Shown here piece after piece: positions 1 through 7,495 of a stretch of DNA of 50,632 nt. The notes under the pieces are model-generated. The model was not told the DNA's origin, did not search any database, and was given only the letters and a program-made list of their open reading frames with translations. A program made the translations under genes and the position numbers. Within the stretch, counting starts at the first letter, position 1. Every line of letters starts with the position of its first letter. Source of the stretch: Clostridiales bacterium (GTDB lineage: Bacteria > Bacillota > Clostridia > Lachnospirales > UBA12420); contig DMOI01000038.1 in NCBI GenBank assembly GCA_003452395.1, positions 1-50,632 of the forward strand, given 5' to 3'.

Positions 1-248
1 TCAGCCCCAGTGGCACCAGTAGCACCGGTAGCACCTATACAACAACAACAATTACAACCACAACCACAACCACAATCACAATCACAATCACAATTATAAC
101 CACATTGATGGTCATGATCACAATCAATACAGCTATCACCTATATCATCATGACATATAGTATTGTGTTCAATAGGTTCAGGACATTTACTGGTTATACT
201 AATTTTATCTTTATGTACATTTTTTTTAATTTTTTTAAAAAAATGCAT
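1..248 (-). CDS. Cys/Asp-rich collagen-like spore-surface protein, 5' part
   Basis: This gene runs off the left edge, so only the first 82 codons are present. It starts at ATG 248 behind an AGAGGTGAT ribosome binding site. The N-terminus is Lys-rich, then comes a Cys/Asp/His-rich stretch with alternating motifs such as CDCDCDCGCGCG and four consecutive Cys, and then the beginning of a G-A-T triplet repeat (GATGATGATGA). Gly-X-Thr collagen-like repeats are typical of BclA-type exosporium filament proteins of spore formers, so a spore-surface role is inferred. A sigma-K-like promoter upstream agrees with this. The Cys-rich head resembles in style the coat-like gene at 18783. The rest of the collagen tract and any C-terminal domain lie outside the window. 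Confidence 0.7.
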   Translation of the reverse strand, partial: MHFFKKIKKNVHKDKISITSKCPEPIEHNTICHDDIGDSCIDCDHDHQCGYNCDCDCDCGCGCGCNCCCCIGATGATGATGA

Positions 249-277
249 AATATCACCTCTTTTTTATGTATATAATA

Positions 278-305
278 TAGTATATGGGACAAGTATATAT
301 CTTGT
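278..305 (-). promoter_or_regulatory. Sigma-K-like promoter for the collagen-like gene
   Basis: On the minus strand AC (304-305) lies 17 nt before CATATACTA (278-286), matching the late mother-cell pattern AC-N17-CATAnnnTA. It sits about 30 nt before the start codon. Found by eye; such short motifs are frequent in AT-rich DNA. Confidence 0.4.
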
Positions 306-356
306 TACAAATGCAAACTTAATCATAATTTTGTTTGTAAAAGAGATTGCTTCGTT

Positions 357-395
357 AAAAAAACCTCCTCGCAATTACAATGCGTAGAGGTTTTT
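357..395 (-). terminator. Rho-independent terminator
   Basis: AACCTC..CGCA pairs with TGCG..GAGGTT around a 7-nt loop. Seven U residues follow on the minus strand and five on the plus strand. It ends the large minus-strand oxidoreductase gene and could work in both directions. Confidence 0.8.
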
Positions 396-441
396 CGTAA
401 AAAGCTATATTAGAACTAAGCAAAAAATGAGAATTATAAAA

Positions 442-2928
442 CTAAATAAAAAGATTATGATTTGATGATTCTGTGCTTCCAAGATAGGTTGCTACTCCGC
501 CGAACTCTATACCATCTATAAGCTCGTCTTTGGTAATCCCCATTATATCCATTGACATAGTGCAAGCAACAAAGTGAACTCCACTTGCCTTTGCAGTTCT
601 CATAAGTTCTTCAAGACTGTCAACGTTTTTCTTTTTCATTACATATTTCATCATACGAGTACCAAGACCAATAATATTCAGTTTTGAAAGCGTTAGCTTC
701 ATACTACCTCGGGGCAGCATCATGGAAAACATTCTATCTAAAAAAGGTTTACTTATCTTTGAATTTTCACTTTTTCTAAGAACGTTTAATCCCCAGAAAG
801 TAAAGAATAATGTTACATTATTACCCATAGCAGCAGCACCATTTGCAATAATCATACCTGCAAGCGCCTTATCGAAATCCCCACTGAATATTACAATTGT
901 AGTACCACTTTGTGCTTGTTTACTTATAACTTGGTGTTTTTCTGTACCTTTTTGAACATATATGGCGTAAGCTTTATTATCATGCTCTGCCTTTAAAAAT
1001 GAGTTGCCTGTCTTTTTACACCATGCCTCAGCATCTGACTGAAACCCTGAATCTGTTGCACTGACTTTTATAATATCACCGTCACTCATTTCTTTTATCT
1101 TTTCATTTAGTTTCATAATTGGTCCAGGACATTGAAGACCACATGCATCAAGTAAAAAGACGTTTTCTAGCTCTTTACCTGTAACATTCGTCTCATTGTT
1201 ATGCAGAGGAGCTCCATCATCACCTACTTTGTTAAAAATATCTTTTGGTGTAGGAGTTGTACTATTACTAATTTTCTTATATTGCTTATATAAATTGTAG
1301 CCTCCAATTAGGTTGCGAACCTTATATCCCATTTGACTTAGAATACGGCTAGCTATATGTCCTCTTAAACCGGTAGCACAGAAAACTACAATTGTTTTAT
1401 TTAATGAAAGGATATCTTTGGAGTTTCTTAAATTATTAACAGGAATGTGAATCGTATTTTCTATAGTCCCAAGCTCCCATTCTATAGTTTCACGAATATC
1501 AACTAATATATTTTCATCTAAGTTTAAATTATCGATTTCCCTCCAAAGGATAGGGTTCTGATCCCCACATAAAATATTTTCAGCAGCGAAACCTGCGATA
1601 TTAACAGGGTCTTTAGCAGATGAATAAGGTGGAGCATATGCAAGTTCTAGTCTTTGTAGGTCATAAATCGTCCCACCAAAACGGATAGCTGTAGCTATAA
1701 CATCAATGCGTTTGTCAATTCCTTCAACACCTACATTTTGGGCTCCTAAAATTTTACCTTTAGCATCAAAAATAACTTTTAGAGTCATAGGAAAAGCACC
1801 AGGATAATAACCTGCATGAGATTGAGGAGTTATGACTGTCACCAAGTAGTCTTTCTCATAGCTTTTACCTAGTCGGTTAAGTTGTTTTTCATTTAATCCA
1901 GTTGTTGCAACTGTTAAATCAAAAACTTTTGCCACTGAAGTTCCTTGACTACCCTCATATATAGATTTTCTACCACAGATATTATTAGCAACTATTCGTC
2001 CTTGCTTATTAGCAGGGCCTGCTAAAGGTATCATAGTTTTATCTTTTTCTATATAGTCAGTAACCTCTATAACATCACCTATGGCATAAATATTTTCATC
2101 AGATGTCAAAAGACGCTCATCAACAATGATTCCACCACGTTCATTTATCGCGAGTCCGCATGCTTTTGCAAGTTCGCTATTTGGAGAAATACCGATAGAA
2201 ATGATTACCATATCTGATGCTAGTTGTGTGTCATCATTTAGTTTTACGGTGGTTACACCATTTTGATAATCAAAGCGTTTAACACCATTTTTAAGATGGA
2301 GGGTTACACCTTTATTTGATAAATGGTTATGAACTAGCTGAGCCATTTCAAAATCTAGAGGTGACATTACTTGATCAGCCATTTCTACCAAAGTTACAGC
2401 TATCCCTAAATCAGAAAGATTTTCTACCATCTCTATACCGATAAAACCTCCCCCAACTACTGTGGCCGTTTTAACTTTTCTAGAATTAATAAATTCCTTA
2501 ATACGGTCAGTATCAGCAACATTCCATAAAGAAAATATATTAGGACTATCTATGCCTGGTATTTGTGGTTTTATAGGAGTTGAACCGGGAGATAATACGA
2601 GGCAGTCATATTTTTCAGTGTATTTTGTAGATGTTTTTATATCCCTTACTGTTATTTCTCTATTTTCTTTATTTATTGAAATGACTTCGTTTTCTACTCG
2701 AATATCGATATTAAATCTAGCATGCATAGCTTTAGGTGTCTGAACAAATAATGAATTTCGGTCTTTTATTGTCCCACCAATATAATATGGAAGTCCACAA
2801 TTTGCAAAGGAAATATAAGGACTTCTCTCAAACATCACGATATCTAAAGACTCATCTAGCCTTCTAAGACGGGCAGCAGTAGTAGCACCACCTGCAACTC
2901 CACCAACAATCAAAATTCTTTTTCCCAT
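442..2928 (-). CDS. CoA-disulfide reductase/rhodanese/TusA/DsrE fusion protein
   Basis: This 828-residue protein combines four sulfur-handling modules. Residues 1-450 are an FAD/NAD(P)H pyridine-nucleotide disulfide oxidoreductase of the CoA-disulfide reductase/NADH oxidase type: dinucleotide motif GGVAGGATTAARLRR, single redox Cys44 in FANCGLPYYIGG, second dinucleotide motif VVGGGFIGIE near 157, and YAIGDV near 281. Residues 465-550 are a rhodanese domain with catalytic Cys517 in FCATGLRG. Residues 590-660 are a TusA-like sulfur carrier with Cys600 in LQCPGP. Residues 675-828 are a DsrE/DsrF-like domain with Cys789. Such fusions are known in Firmicutes; persulfide or polysulfide reduction with sulfur relay between the cysteines is the likely role, but the substrate is inferred. 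All expected cysteines are present. The start has an AAGGAGAAC site. Confidence 0.9.
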   Translation of the reverse strand: MGKRILIVGGVAGGATTAARLRRLDESLDIVMFERSPYISFANCGLPYYIGGTIKDRNSLFVQTPKAMHARFNIDIRVENEVISINKENREITVRDIKTSTKYTEKYDCLVLSPGSTPIKPQIPGIDSPNIFSLWNVADTDRIKEFINSRKVKTATVVGGGFIGIEMVENLSDLGIAVTLVEMADQVMSPLDFEMAQLVHNHLSNKGVTLHLKNGVKRFDYQNGVTTVKLNDDTQLASDMVIISIGISPNSELAKACGLAINERGGIIVDERLLTSDENIYAIGDVIEVTDYIEKDKTMIPLAGPANKQGRIVANNICGRKSIYEGSQGTSVAKVFDLTVATTGLNEKQLNRLGKSYEKDYLVTVITPQSHAGYYPGAFPMTLKVIFDAKGKILGAQNVGVEGIDKRIDVIATAIRFGGTIYDLQRLELAYAPPYSSAKDPVNIAGFAAENILCGDQNPILWREIDNLNLDENILVDIRETIEWELGTIENTIHIPVNNLRNSKDILSLNKTIVVFCATGLRGHIASRILSQMGYKVRNLIGGYNLYKQYKKISNSTTPTPKDIFNKVGDDGAPLHNNETNVTGKELENVFLLDACGLQCPGPIMKLNEKIKEMSDGDIIKVSATDSGFQSDAEAWCKKTGNSFLKAEHDNKAYAIYVQKGTEKHQVISKQAQSGTTIVIFSGDFDKALAGMIIANGAAAMGNNVTLFFTFWGLNVLRKSENSKISKPFLDRMFSMMLPRGSMKLTLSKLNIIGLGTRMMKYVMKKKNVDSLEELMRTAKASGVHFVACTMSMDIMGITKDELIDGIEFGGVATYLGSTESSNHNLFI

Positions 2929-2961
2929 AAGTTGTTCTCCTTTTTTGATAAAATTTAATAT

Positions 2962-2991
2962 ATAGTATGTAAAGTAAATTAGTCAGTGCAA
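2962..2991 (-). promoter_or_regulatory. Sigma-A-type promoter for the sulfur fusion gene
   Basis: On the minus strand TTGCAC (2986-2991) and TACTAT (2962-2967) are separated by 18 nt, about 30 nt before the start codon. The ATACT repeat block lies just upstream of its -35 box. Confidence 0.55.
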
Positions 2992-2995
2992 TATA

Positions 2996-3020
2996 TTACT
3001 ATACTATACTATACTATAAT
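2996..3020. repeat. ATACT short tandem repeat
   Basis: Three exact ATACT units with degenerate units on each side (TTACT before, ATAAT after). The block lies between the divergent promoters of the sulfur oxidoreductase and the histidine kinase, directly upstream of the former's -35 box. It could be an operator or simple slippage. Confidence 0.7.
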
Positions 3021-3120
3021 AAGTTAATATCTTTTGCAATAGTTTTTTTGAAATACACATTAAGTTTGTTTGTAAAATTTATTATAAGAGTAAAAAATAG
3101 TAATAAAAAGGAATTTTTTC

Positions 3121-3149
3121 TTGCAAAAAAGATTGAAAAATGGTATAGT
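3121..3149 (+). promoter_or_regulatory. Sigma-A-type promoter for the histidine kinase
   Basis: TTGCAA (3121-3126), 17-nt spacer, TATAGT (3144-3149), giving a leader of roughly 100 nt. The same box pair with the same spacing recurs at 5137. Confidence 0.65.
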
Positions 3150-3259
3150 GAAATTTCAGTAATAAACAAATTGTATTTTTAAAGTTTTAATAGCAGCAGT
3201 TAAAGTAAGTTATTTTATCAAAAAGGTGAATAATTTATCTTTGTGAGGAGGAATTCAAA

Positions 3260-5092
3260 ATGATTTACATAATTATACTTTTATCTATTATTTTACAATT
3301 GACAGCTACAGTAATAGCTATATTGTTGATTAAGGTAACGAAAAAAAGGTTCTATTGGTCGCTGTTAGCAATTGCAATGATTTTACAAGTCTTAAGGAGG
3401 GGTTCTATACTTCTTGAACTTATATTAGGAAATATAATGATTTCATGTATAATCACTTCAGAAATAATAGGCTTAATTGTATCATTAATAATGGTTATAG
3501 CATTAATAGGAATTAACAAGATTTTTATATGTATGAGAAGGAGAATTAGTGAACGTGATAAGGCAAATCAATTATATCTTAACATTGTTGGGGTAATTGT
3601 AGTAAAAATAGATAGAGATGGAATTGTAAAGATGATTAATAAGTCAGGGTGCAATATTCTTGGATATAATGAAGAAGAAATATATGGGATGAACTGGTTT
3701 GATAATTTTTTACCACCTAACGAAAAAAAGAGAGTAATGGAGCTTTTTAGTAAGCATTATATAAATGGAATGAAAGATTCTTTTCAAAATAAAAATATTA
3801 TAATTAGTAAAGATGGAACTGAGAAGGATATTATTTGGAATAATTCTGTACTAAGAGATGAGAAGGGTAACGCTACCGCAGTACTAGCAACCGGACAAGA
3901 TGTAACAGAGAGAAGTCAGACGAGAGAAGAGATTGAACTCTACTTTAATACCGCTATTAATCTTATGGGGATAGCTGGCACTGATGGTTATTTTAAAAGG
4001 ATAAGTCCTGAATGGAGTAGGGTACTTGGATGGACAGAGGAAGAACTTATGTCAAAACGATATGTTGAGTATGTACATCCAGAGCATATAAAGGAAGCAA
4101 AAGAACAATTAGCTCCTCTTGTTTCAGGTGGTGACATTTTAGGATATGCGTGTAAATTTATTTGTAAAGACGGCAGTTATAAATGGATTGAATCAAACTT
4201 AAGGAAACTTTATAGTTCAGATATTGTCATTATTTCAGCTCAGGATATTACTTTACGTAAGGAACTTGAATTAATGAATATTGAATTAGAAAAAAGCAAG
4301 CAAATGGAAATAATTAAATCTGAGTTTTTTGCAAATATTTCGCATGAATTAAGAACGCCACTAAATATTATACTTTCAGCTTTGCAGGTAGAAGAAAATG
4401 ATAACGAAGATTATAAGCTATGTAGTGAAAATGCATATCACTCTTGTTATTTTAAAATAATAAAACAAAACACTTATAGGTTATTAAAGCTTGTTAACAA
4501 TATAGTAGATTTAACAAAAATGGATTTGGGTTATTTTGATATACATAAACAAAATTGTAATATTGTTAATATAGTAGAAGAAATAACACTTTCTACATCC
4601 CAATACGTAGAAGGTAAAGGGATTACACTAGAGTTTGATACAGATATAGAGGAAAGGATAATTGCCTGTGATCCAGATAAAATAGAAAGAATACTGCTCA
4701 ATCTCCTTTCAAATGCGGTTAAATTTACAGAACCTGGGGGAAATATATGGATTAATATATACGGCAATGAAGACAAAACAATTGTTTCCGTAAAAGATAA
4801 TGGTATAGGAATTGAAAAAGAAAAGAGTGATATAATTTTTGAAAAATTTATACAGGTTGACAAGTCTCTCACAAGAAGATGTGAAGGAAGCGGGATAGGA
4901 CTATCTATTGTAAAACTATTGGTTGAAATGCATGGAGGAAAAATATATGTAAAAAGTGAGATTGGAAAAGGTAGTGAGTTTATTATAGAATTACCGATGG
5001 TTGTCTGTAATGAGTTAACTGAGGAAGAATGTAAAACTGAAGTTATAAATTCAAAAAAACAAAAGGTTATTACAGAATTTTCAGATATTTAA
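3260..5092 (+). CDS. Membrane PAS-domain sensor histidine kinase
   Basis: A 610-residue sensor kinase. Three hydrophobic segments occupy about residues 1-90, followed by two PAS domains (about 95-215 and 225-340). The dimerisation/phosphoacceptor helix carries His362 in FFANISHELRTPLN. The catalytic ATPase domain shows the N box (NLLSNAVKF), G1 (DNGIGIEKEK), F box (FEKFIQVDKSL) and G2 (GSGIGLSIV). The protein should autophosphorylate on His362 and pass phosphate to a response regulator. No response regulator lies next to it, so it is an orphan kinase. Orphan kinases of this type feed Spo0A in clostridia, but nothing here shows that target. The start is fixed by a strong GAGGAGG site. Confidence 0.92.
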   Translation: MIYIIILLSIILQLTATVIAILLIKVTKKRFYWSLLAIAMILQVLRRGSILLELILGNIMISCIITSEIIGLIVSLIMVIALIGINKIFICMRRRISERDKANQLYLNIVGVIVVKIDRDGIVKMINKSGCNILGYNEEEIYGMNWFDNFLPPNEKKRVMELFSKHYINGMKDSFQNKNIIISKDGTEKDIIWNNSVLRDEKGNATAVLATGQDVTERSQTREEIELYFNTAINLMGIAGTDGYFKRISPEWSRVLGWTEEELMSKRYVEYVHPEHIKEAKEQLAPLVSGGDILGYACKFICKDGSYKWIESNLRKLYSSDIVIISAQDITLRKELELMNIELEKSKQMEIIKSEFFANISHELRTPLNIILSALQVEENDNEDYKLCSENAYHSCYFKIIKQNTYRLLKLVNNIVDLTKMDLGYFDIHKQNCNIVNIVEEITLSTSQYVEGKGITLEFDTDIEERIIACDPDKIERILLNLLSNAVKFTEPGGNIWINIYGNEDKTIVSVKDNGIGIEKEKSDIIFEKFIQVDKSLTRRCEGSGIGLSIVKLLVEMHGGKIYVKSEIGKGSEFIIELPMVVCNELTEEECKTEVINSKKQKVITEFSDI

Positions 5093-5095
5093 TAT

Positions 5096-5135
5096 AAAAA
5101 GGTTGAAATACATCATTTAAATTCAACCTTTTTTT
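5096..5135 (+). terminator. Terminator of the histidine kinase gene
   Basis: GGTTGAA (5101-5107) pairs with TTCAACC (5122-5128), followed by seven T. The next promoter's -35 box begins 2 nt after the T-run. Confidence 0.85.
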
Positions 5136-5136
5136 G

Positions 5137-5165
5137 TTGCAAAAAATATTGAAAGGTGTTATAGT
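5137..5165 (+). promoter_or_regulatory. Sigma-A-type promoter for the DUF1697 gene
   Basis: TTGCAA (5137-5142), 17-nt spacer, TATAGT (5160-5165). It places transcription start near 5172, which rules out the in-frame ATG at 5175 as the normal start. Confidence 0.65.
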
Positions 5166-5210
5166 AAATATAAGATGATAGTATATCTAATGATAAAAGG
5201 AGAGAAAAGA

Positions 5211-5741
5211 ATGATTGATTATATAGCATTTTTAAAAGGTATTAATGTTAGTGGACAAAAAATGATGAAGGTAAAGGATTTGAATAACATATTTATTAAA
5301 TTGGGATTTAAAAACGTAAAAACTTATGTTCAAAGTGGAAATGTGAGATTTGAGTCTGATGAATCAAACAAGAATGATTTAGTTGGTATAATGGAAAAAG
5401 AAATTTACAATGTGTTTGGGTATAATCCTACGGTAATTTTAAAGACTATTAAAGAAATAGAGGATCTGGTAGACGAAAGTCCATTTAAAAATATAGGTAG
5501 TGAAAGTAAAGCAAAAATGTACATTAGTTTTTTAGTAGGTTATCCTACTAAAGAATATGAGCTTCCTTTAGTATCTCGAGAAAAGGATGTAAAAGTGGTT
5601 AAAGTATCAAATGAAATAGTACTCAGTATTGTTATTGAAAATAATGAACGTTATTACTCACCAAATAGTTTTATAGAAAAAGAATTAGGTGTACTCGCAA
5701 CTACTAGAGATTGGAAAACAATTAGTAAACTAATTGATTAA
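5211..5741 (+). CDS. DUF1697 family protein
   Basis: A 176-residue protein with the hallmark N-terminus of DUF1697 (YIAFLKGINVSGQKMM, then VKTYVQSGNVRFES). These are small cytoplasmic alpha/beta proteins of unknown function, common as single genes in Firmicutes. I place the start at ATG 5211 because it follows an AAAGGAGAG site; an in-frame ATG at 5175 would give 188 residues but lies almost on the predicted transcription start. The gene stands alone between its own promoter and the ferredoxin promoter. Confidence 0.85.
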   Translation: MIDYIAFLKGINVSGQKMMKVKDLNNIFIKLGFKNVKTYVQSGNVRFESDESNKNDLVGIMEKEIYNVFGYNPTVILKTIKEIEDLVDESPFKNIGSESKAKMYISFLVGYPTKEYELPLVSREKDVKVVKVSNEIVLSIVIENNERYYSPNSFIEKELGVLATTRDWKTISKLID

Positions 5742-5772
5742 AATATATTATATATAAATAATTTATATATAA

Positions 5773-5802
5773 TTGTAAAAACTAAAAATAAGTAGATATA
5801 GT
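5773..5802 (+). promoter_or_regulatory. Promoter for the ferredoxin gene
   Basis: TTGTAA (5773-5778), 18-nt spacer, TATAGT (5797-5802), about 50 nt upstream of the start codon. An AT-only inverted repeat just before it (about 5745-5772) may end the previous transcript but has no U-run. Confidence 0.5.
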
Positions 5803-5852
5803 GTTTGAAGCGAAAAGTTTTTACACTAACATTATTTTGAAGGGAGATTATT

Positions 5853-6041
5853 ATGAGAGGAAAAGTAGATAAGGATTTATGTATAAGCTGTGGGCTTTGT
5901 CCTGATGTGTGTCCAGAAATATTTAGATTTGATGATGATGAGAAGGCAATTGCAGAAGATATAGAAATACCAGAGGATGTTGTTGACCGTGCAAAAGAAG
6001 CAGAAGATGGGTGCCCAACTAGTGCAATAATAGTAAAATAA
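5853..6041 (+). CDS. Single-cluster [4Fe-4S] ferredoxin
   Basis: A 62-residue acidic ferredoxin, a soluble low-potential electron carrier. The cluster-binding motif CISCGLCPDVCP is near residues 10-21 and the distal Cys is in GCPTSAI. This matches the Thermotoga-type monocluster ferredoxins, in which a further Cys pair forms a disulfide; here the CPDVC Cys has no obvious partner in the middle of the chain, so that disulfide is probably absent. A GAAGGGAG site precedes the ATG. Its electron partner is not evident; rubrerythrin nearby has its own promoter. Confidence 0.93.
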   Translation: MRGKVDKDLCISCGLCPDVCPEIFRFDDDEKAIAEDIEIPEDVVDRAKEAEDGCPTSAIIVK

Positions 6042-6177
6042 TATTATACTAAAAGAAAATGGGAGCATTGAATCAACTAAAATTACATTATGTTTTTGAC
6101 AATAATAATTAGTATAGTGATTACTTATTTTAGGTATAAGAAAAAAGATTTGATAGTATGACAGTATGGTTGTTATG

Positions 6178-6209
6178 ATGCTACAGTGAACATTCGCTGT
6201 AGCATTCTT
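6178..6209 (+). terminator. Hairpin between ferredoxin and the lysis genes
   Basis: ATGCTACAG (6178-6186) pairs perfectly with CTGTAGCAT (6197-6205) around a 10-nt loop. The following sequence is only moderately T-rich, so it is a probable but weak terminator. The surrounding 6042-6266 contains no gene I can support. Confidence 0.5.
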
Positions 6210-6266
6210 GCTTTTAATATAACACGAAATTAAAGTATGTGAATATAATGGTATTAGGGGAAAACA

Positions 6267-6317
6267 ATGGACAAGGTTATTTCCTTGGTAAAAGCTATTA
6301 ATATAATTAGGAGGTGA
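6267..6317 (+). CDS. Possible 16-residue leader peptide upstream of the holin
   Basis: ATG 6267 opens a 16-codon frame, MDKVISLVKAINIIRR, preceded by TAGGGGAAAACA. Its last codons and TGA stop are the AGGAGGTGA of the holin's ribosome binding site, so translation of the peptide would run over that site. The peptide is basic and amphipathic. It may tune holin translation, act itself, or be chance. Confidence 0.35.
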   Translation: MDKVISLVKAINIIRR

Positions 6318-6322
6318 TTGCT

Positions 6323-6511
6323 ATGGAAACACAAAACAGATTTAAAAGTAAAGTTCTATGGGCTTCTTTAATATCAGCGTTTATACTTATTGCTCAAAGT
6401 CTGGGCTTTATACATGTAGAGAATGTAGATGCTCTTACAAATGCAGGACAACTAATTTTAGGTGCATTAGTAACAATAGGGATATTACACGATCCAACAA
6501 GCGGACTTTAA
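6323..6511 (+). CDS. Phage-type holin (phi LC3-like)
   Basis: A 62-residue membrane protein with a charged N-terminus (METQNRFKSKVLWA), a hydrophobic helix (about 12-30), a short polar turn, a second helix (about 42-58), and the ending DPTSGL. This size and pattern fit phage_holin_1/phi LC3-type holins, which permeabilise the membrane so that an endolysin can reach the wall. The start is ATG 6323, 8 nt after GGAGG. An in-frame GTG at 6314 lies inside the ribosome binding site and is unlikely to be used. The endolysin gene follows after 30 nt, making a lysis cassette with no other phage genes around it. Confidence 0.75.
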   Translation: METQNRFKSKVLWASLISAFILIAQSLGFIHVENVDALTNAGQLILGALVTIGILHDPTSGL

Positions 6512-6541
6512 GTAACAATACAATGGTTAGGAGATGAAAGT

Positions 6542-7081
6542 ATGGAAGTTGTAAAAGATTTAAATGAATTGCTTCCTAAAGTAAATGAGTTAGCAAATAA
6601 ACTTATATTAGAGTGTAAAAAACAAGGGATAATAATACGTGTTACTGAAACATATAGAAGTCAAGAAAGACAAAATGAGCTATATGAAAAAGGTAGAACA
6701 ACAGCTGGTAAAGTAGTAACATGGACTAAAAAATCAAAACATACTACTAGGCGAGCCTTTGATATAGTACCTGTTGTAAATGGAAAAGCAACATATAGTC
6801 ATTTGAAATTATTTGATCAAATAGGCGAGATAGGAAAAAAATTGGGGCTTACATGGGGAGGAAGTTGGAAAACACAGGATCTACCACATTTTCAGTATGA
6901 TGCTAAAATAGAGGAGGTAACAATAGTGGGAGAAAAAACAGCAACTGAACACTGGGCTGAAAAGTACTATACATATTTAATAAATAATGGACTAGATATA
7001 AAAGAAAAACGTTTTGATGATAAAACCTCTCGGGGTGAAATATTTAAAATTATCGCTATTATGAAGGGGTTTAAAGAATAA
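6542..7081 (+). CDS. Phage-type M15 peptidoglycan endopeptidase (endolysin)
   Basis: A 179-residue cell-wall hydrolase. Residues 1-120 are a D-Ala-D-Ala carboxypeptidase/L-Ala-D-Glu endopeptidase (peptidase M15, CwlK/phage endolysin) domain with zinc ligands His67 (SKH), Asp74 (AFD) and His116 (LPHF). The family motif HxxGxAxD reads HTTRRAFD, with Arg70 where Gly is usual. Residues 135-179 (HWAEKYYTYLINN, then FDDKTSRGEIFKIIA) resemble an SLH-like wall-binding repeat seen in clostridial endolysins. There is no signal peptide, in keeping with export through the holin. It has a good GGAG site. Confidence 0.85.
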   Translation: MEVVKDLNELLPKVNELANKLILECKKQGIIIRVTETYRSQERQNELYEKGRTTAGKVVTWTKKSKHTTRRAFDIVPVVNGKATYSHLKLFDQIGEIGKKLGLTWGGSWKTQDLPHFQYDAKIEEVTIVGEKTATEHWAEKYYTYLINNGLDIKEKRFDDKTSRGEIFKIIAIMKGFKE

Positions 7082-7097
7082 ATATAAAAAAATGATA

Positions 7098-7136
7098 AGC
7101 TTGGATTGTCGTTAAATCGAAAATTCAAGTTTTTTA
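7098..7136 (+). terminator. Terminator of the lysis cassette
   Basis: CTTGGATT (7100-7107) pairs with AATTCAAG (7122-7129) with one wobble, and a T-run follows. Confidence 0.65.
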
Positions 7137-7164
7137 TTGAAAAAATAGAACAAGTAAATAGTAT
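7137..7164 (+). promoter_or_regulatory. Possible promoter upstream of the 68-residue ORF
   Basis: TTGAAA (7137-7142), 16-nt spacer, TAGTAT (7159-7164), directly after the preceding T-run. Confidence 0.4.
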
Positions 7165-7205
7165 TTAATATAAAACGGTATACGGCGAGTAATGGAATTC
7201 AACCT

Positions 7206-7412
7206 ATGAATTGTGGTTGTTCAGTAGCGGCAAAAAGGACCTCAAGTAAGCGTAGGGAAATAAAAGATATGATTAAGGGTTTAAAGGAAGTATTTAATGA
7301 CGTAGATAAAAATATTTTTCAGTCAGCTCAAAATGTAAACATGGATTCTATCGTAGGTTGGCAAAAAGACGGAAAGAAATATTCATATTTAGACTTTTAT
7401 GATGAGGATTAA
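7206..7412 (+). CDS. Small hypothetical protein
   Basis: A 68-residue frame that I do not recognise. It begins MNCGCSVAAKRTSSK, continues with a basic/acidic helix-like segment (REIKDMIKGLKEVFNDVDKN) and ends acidic (YLDFYDED). No convincing Shine-Dalgarno precedes ATG 7206. An internal ATG at 7269 would give 47 residues, with a weak TAGGGA-like site. A promoter lies upstream and the rubrerythrin promoter lies downstream. It could be a real small gene or a decayed fragment. Confidence 0.4.
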   Translation: MNCGCSVAAKRTSSKRREIKDMIKGLKEVFNDVDKNIFQSAQNVNMDSIVGWQKDGKKYSYLDFYDED

Positions 7413-7437
7413 GTTTAATTAATATTCAATAAATATA

Positions 7438-7466
7438 TTGAAAAAGTATAACTGTTATGGTACTAT
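7438..7466 (+). promoter_or_regulatory. Promoter of the rubrerythrin gene
   Basis: TTGAAA (7438-7443), 17-nt spacer, TACTAT (7461-7466), about 30 nt before the start. I saw no clear PerR-like operator. Confidence 0.55.
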
Positions 7467-7495
7467 TACATATAAATTGAAAGGAGGTGATATGT

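Noticed and set aside
163..387. Plus-strand 74-codon frame at the left edge
   Set aside because: It lies antisense to the collagen-like gene and its promoter, has no ribosome binding site, and looks like a hydrophobic shadow frame.
6314..6325. Dual-start holin (GTG 6314 and ATG 6323), as in lambda-type holin/antiholin pairs
   Set aside because: GTG 6314 is part of the AGGAGGTGAT site and has no separate SD, so only the ATG start is credible.
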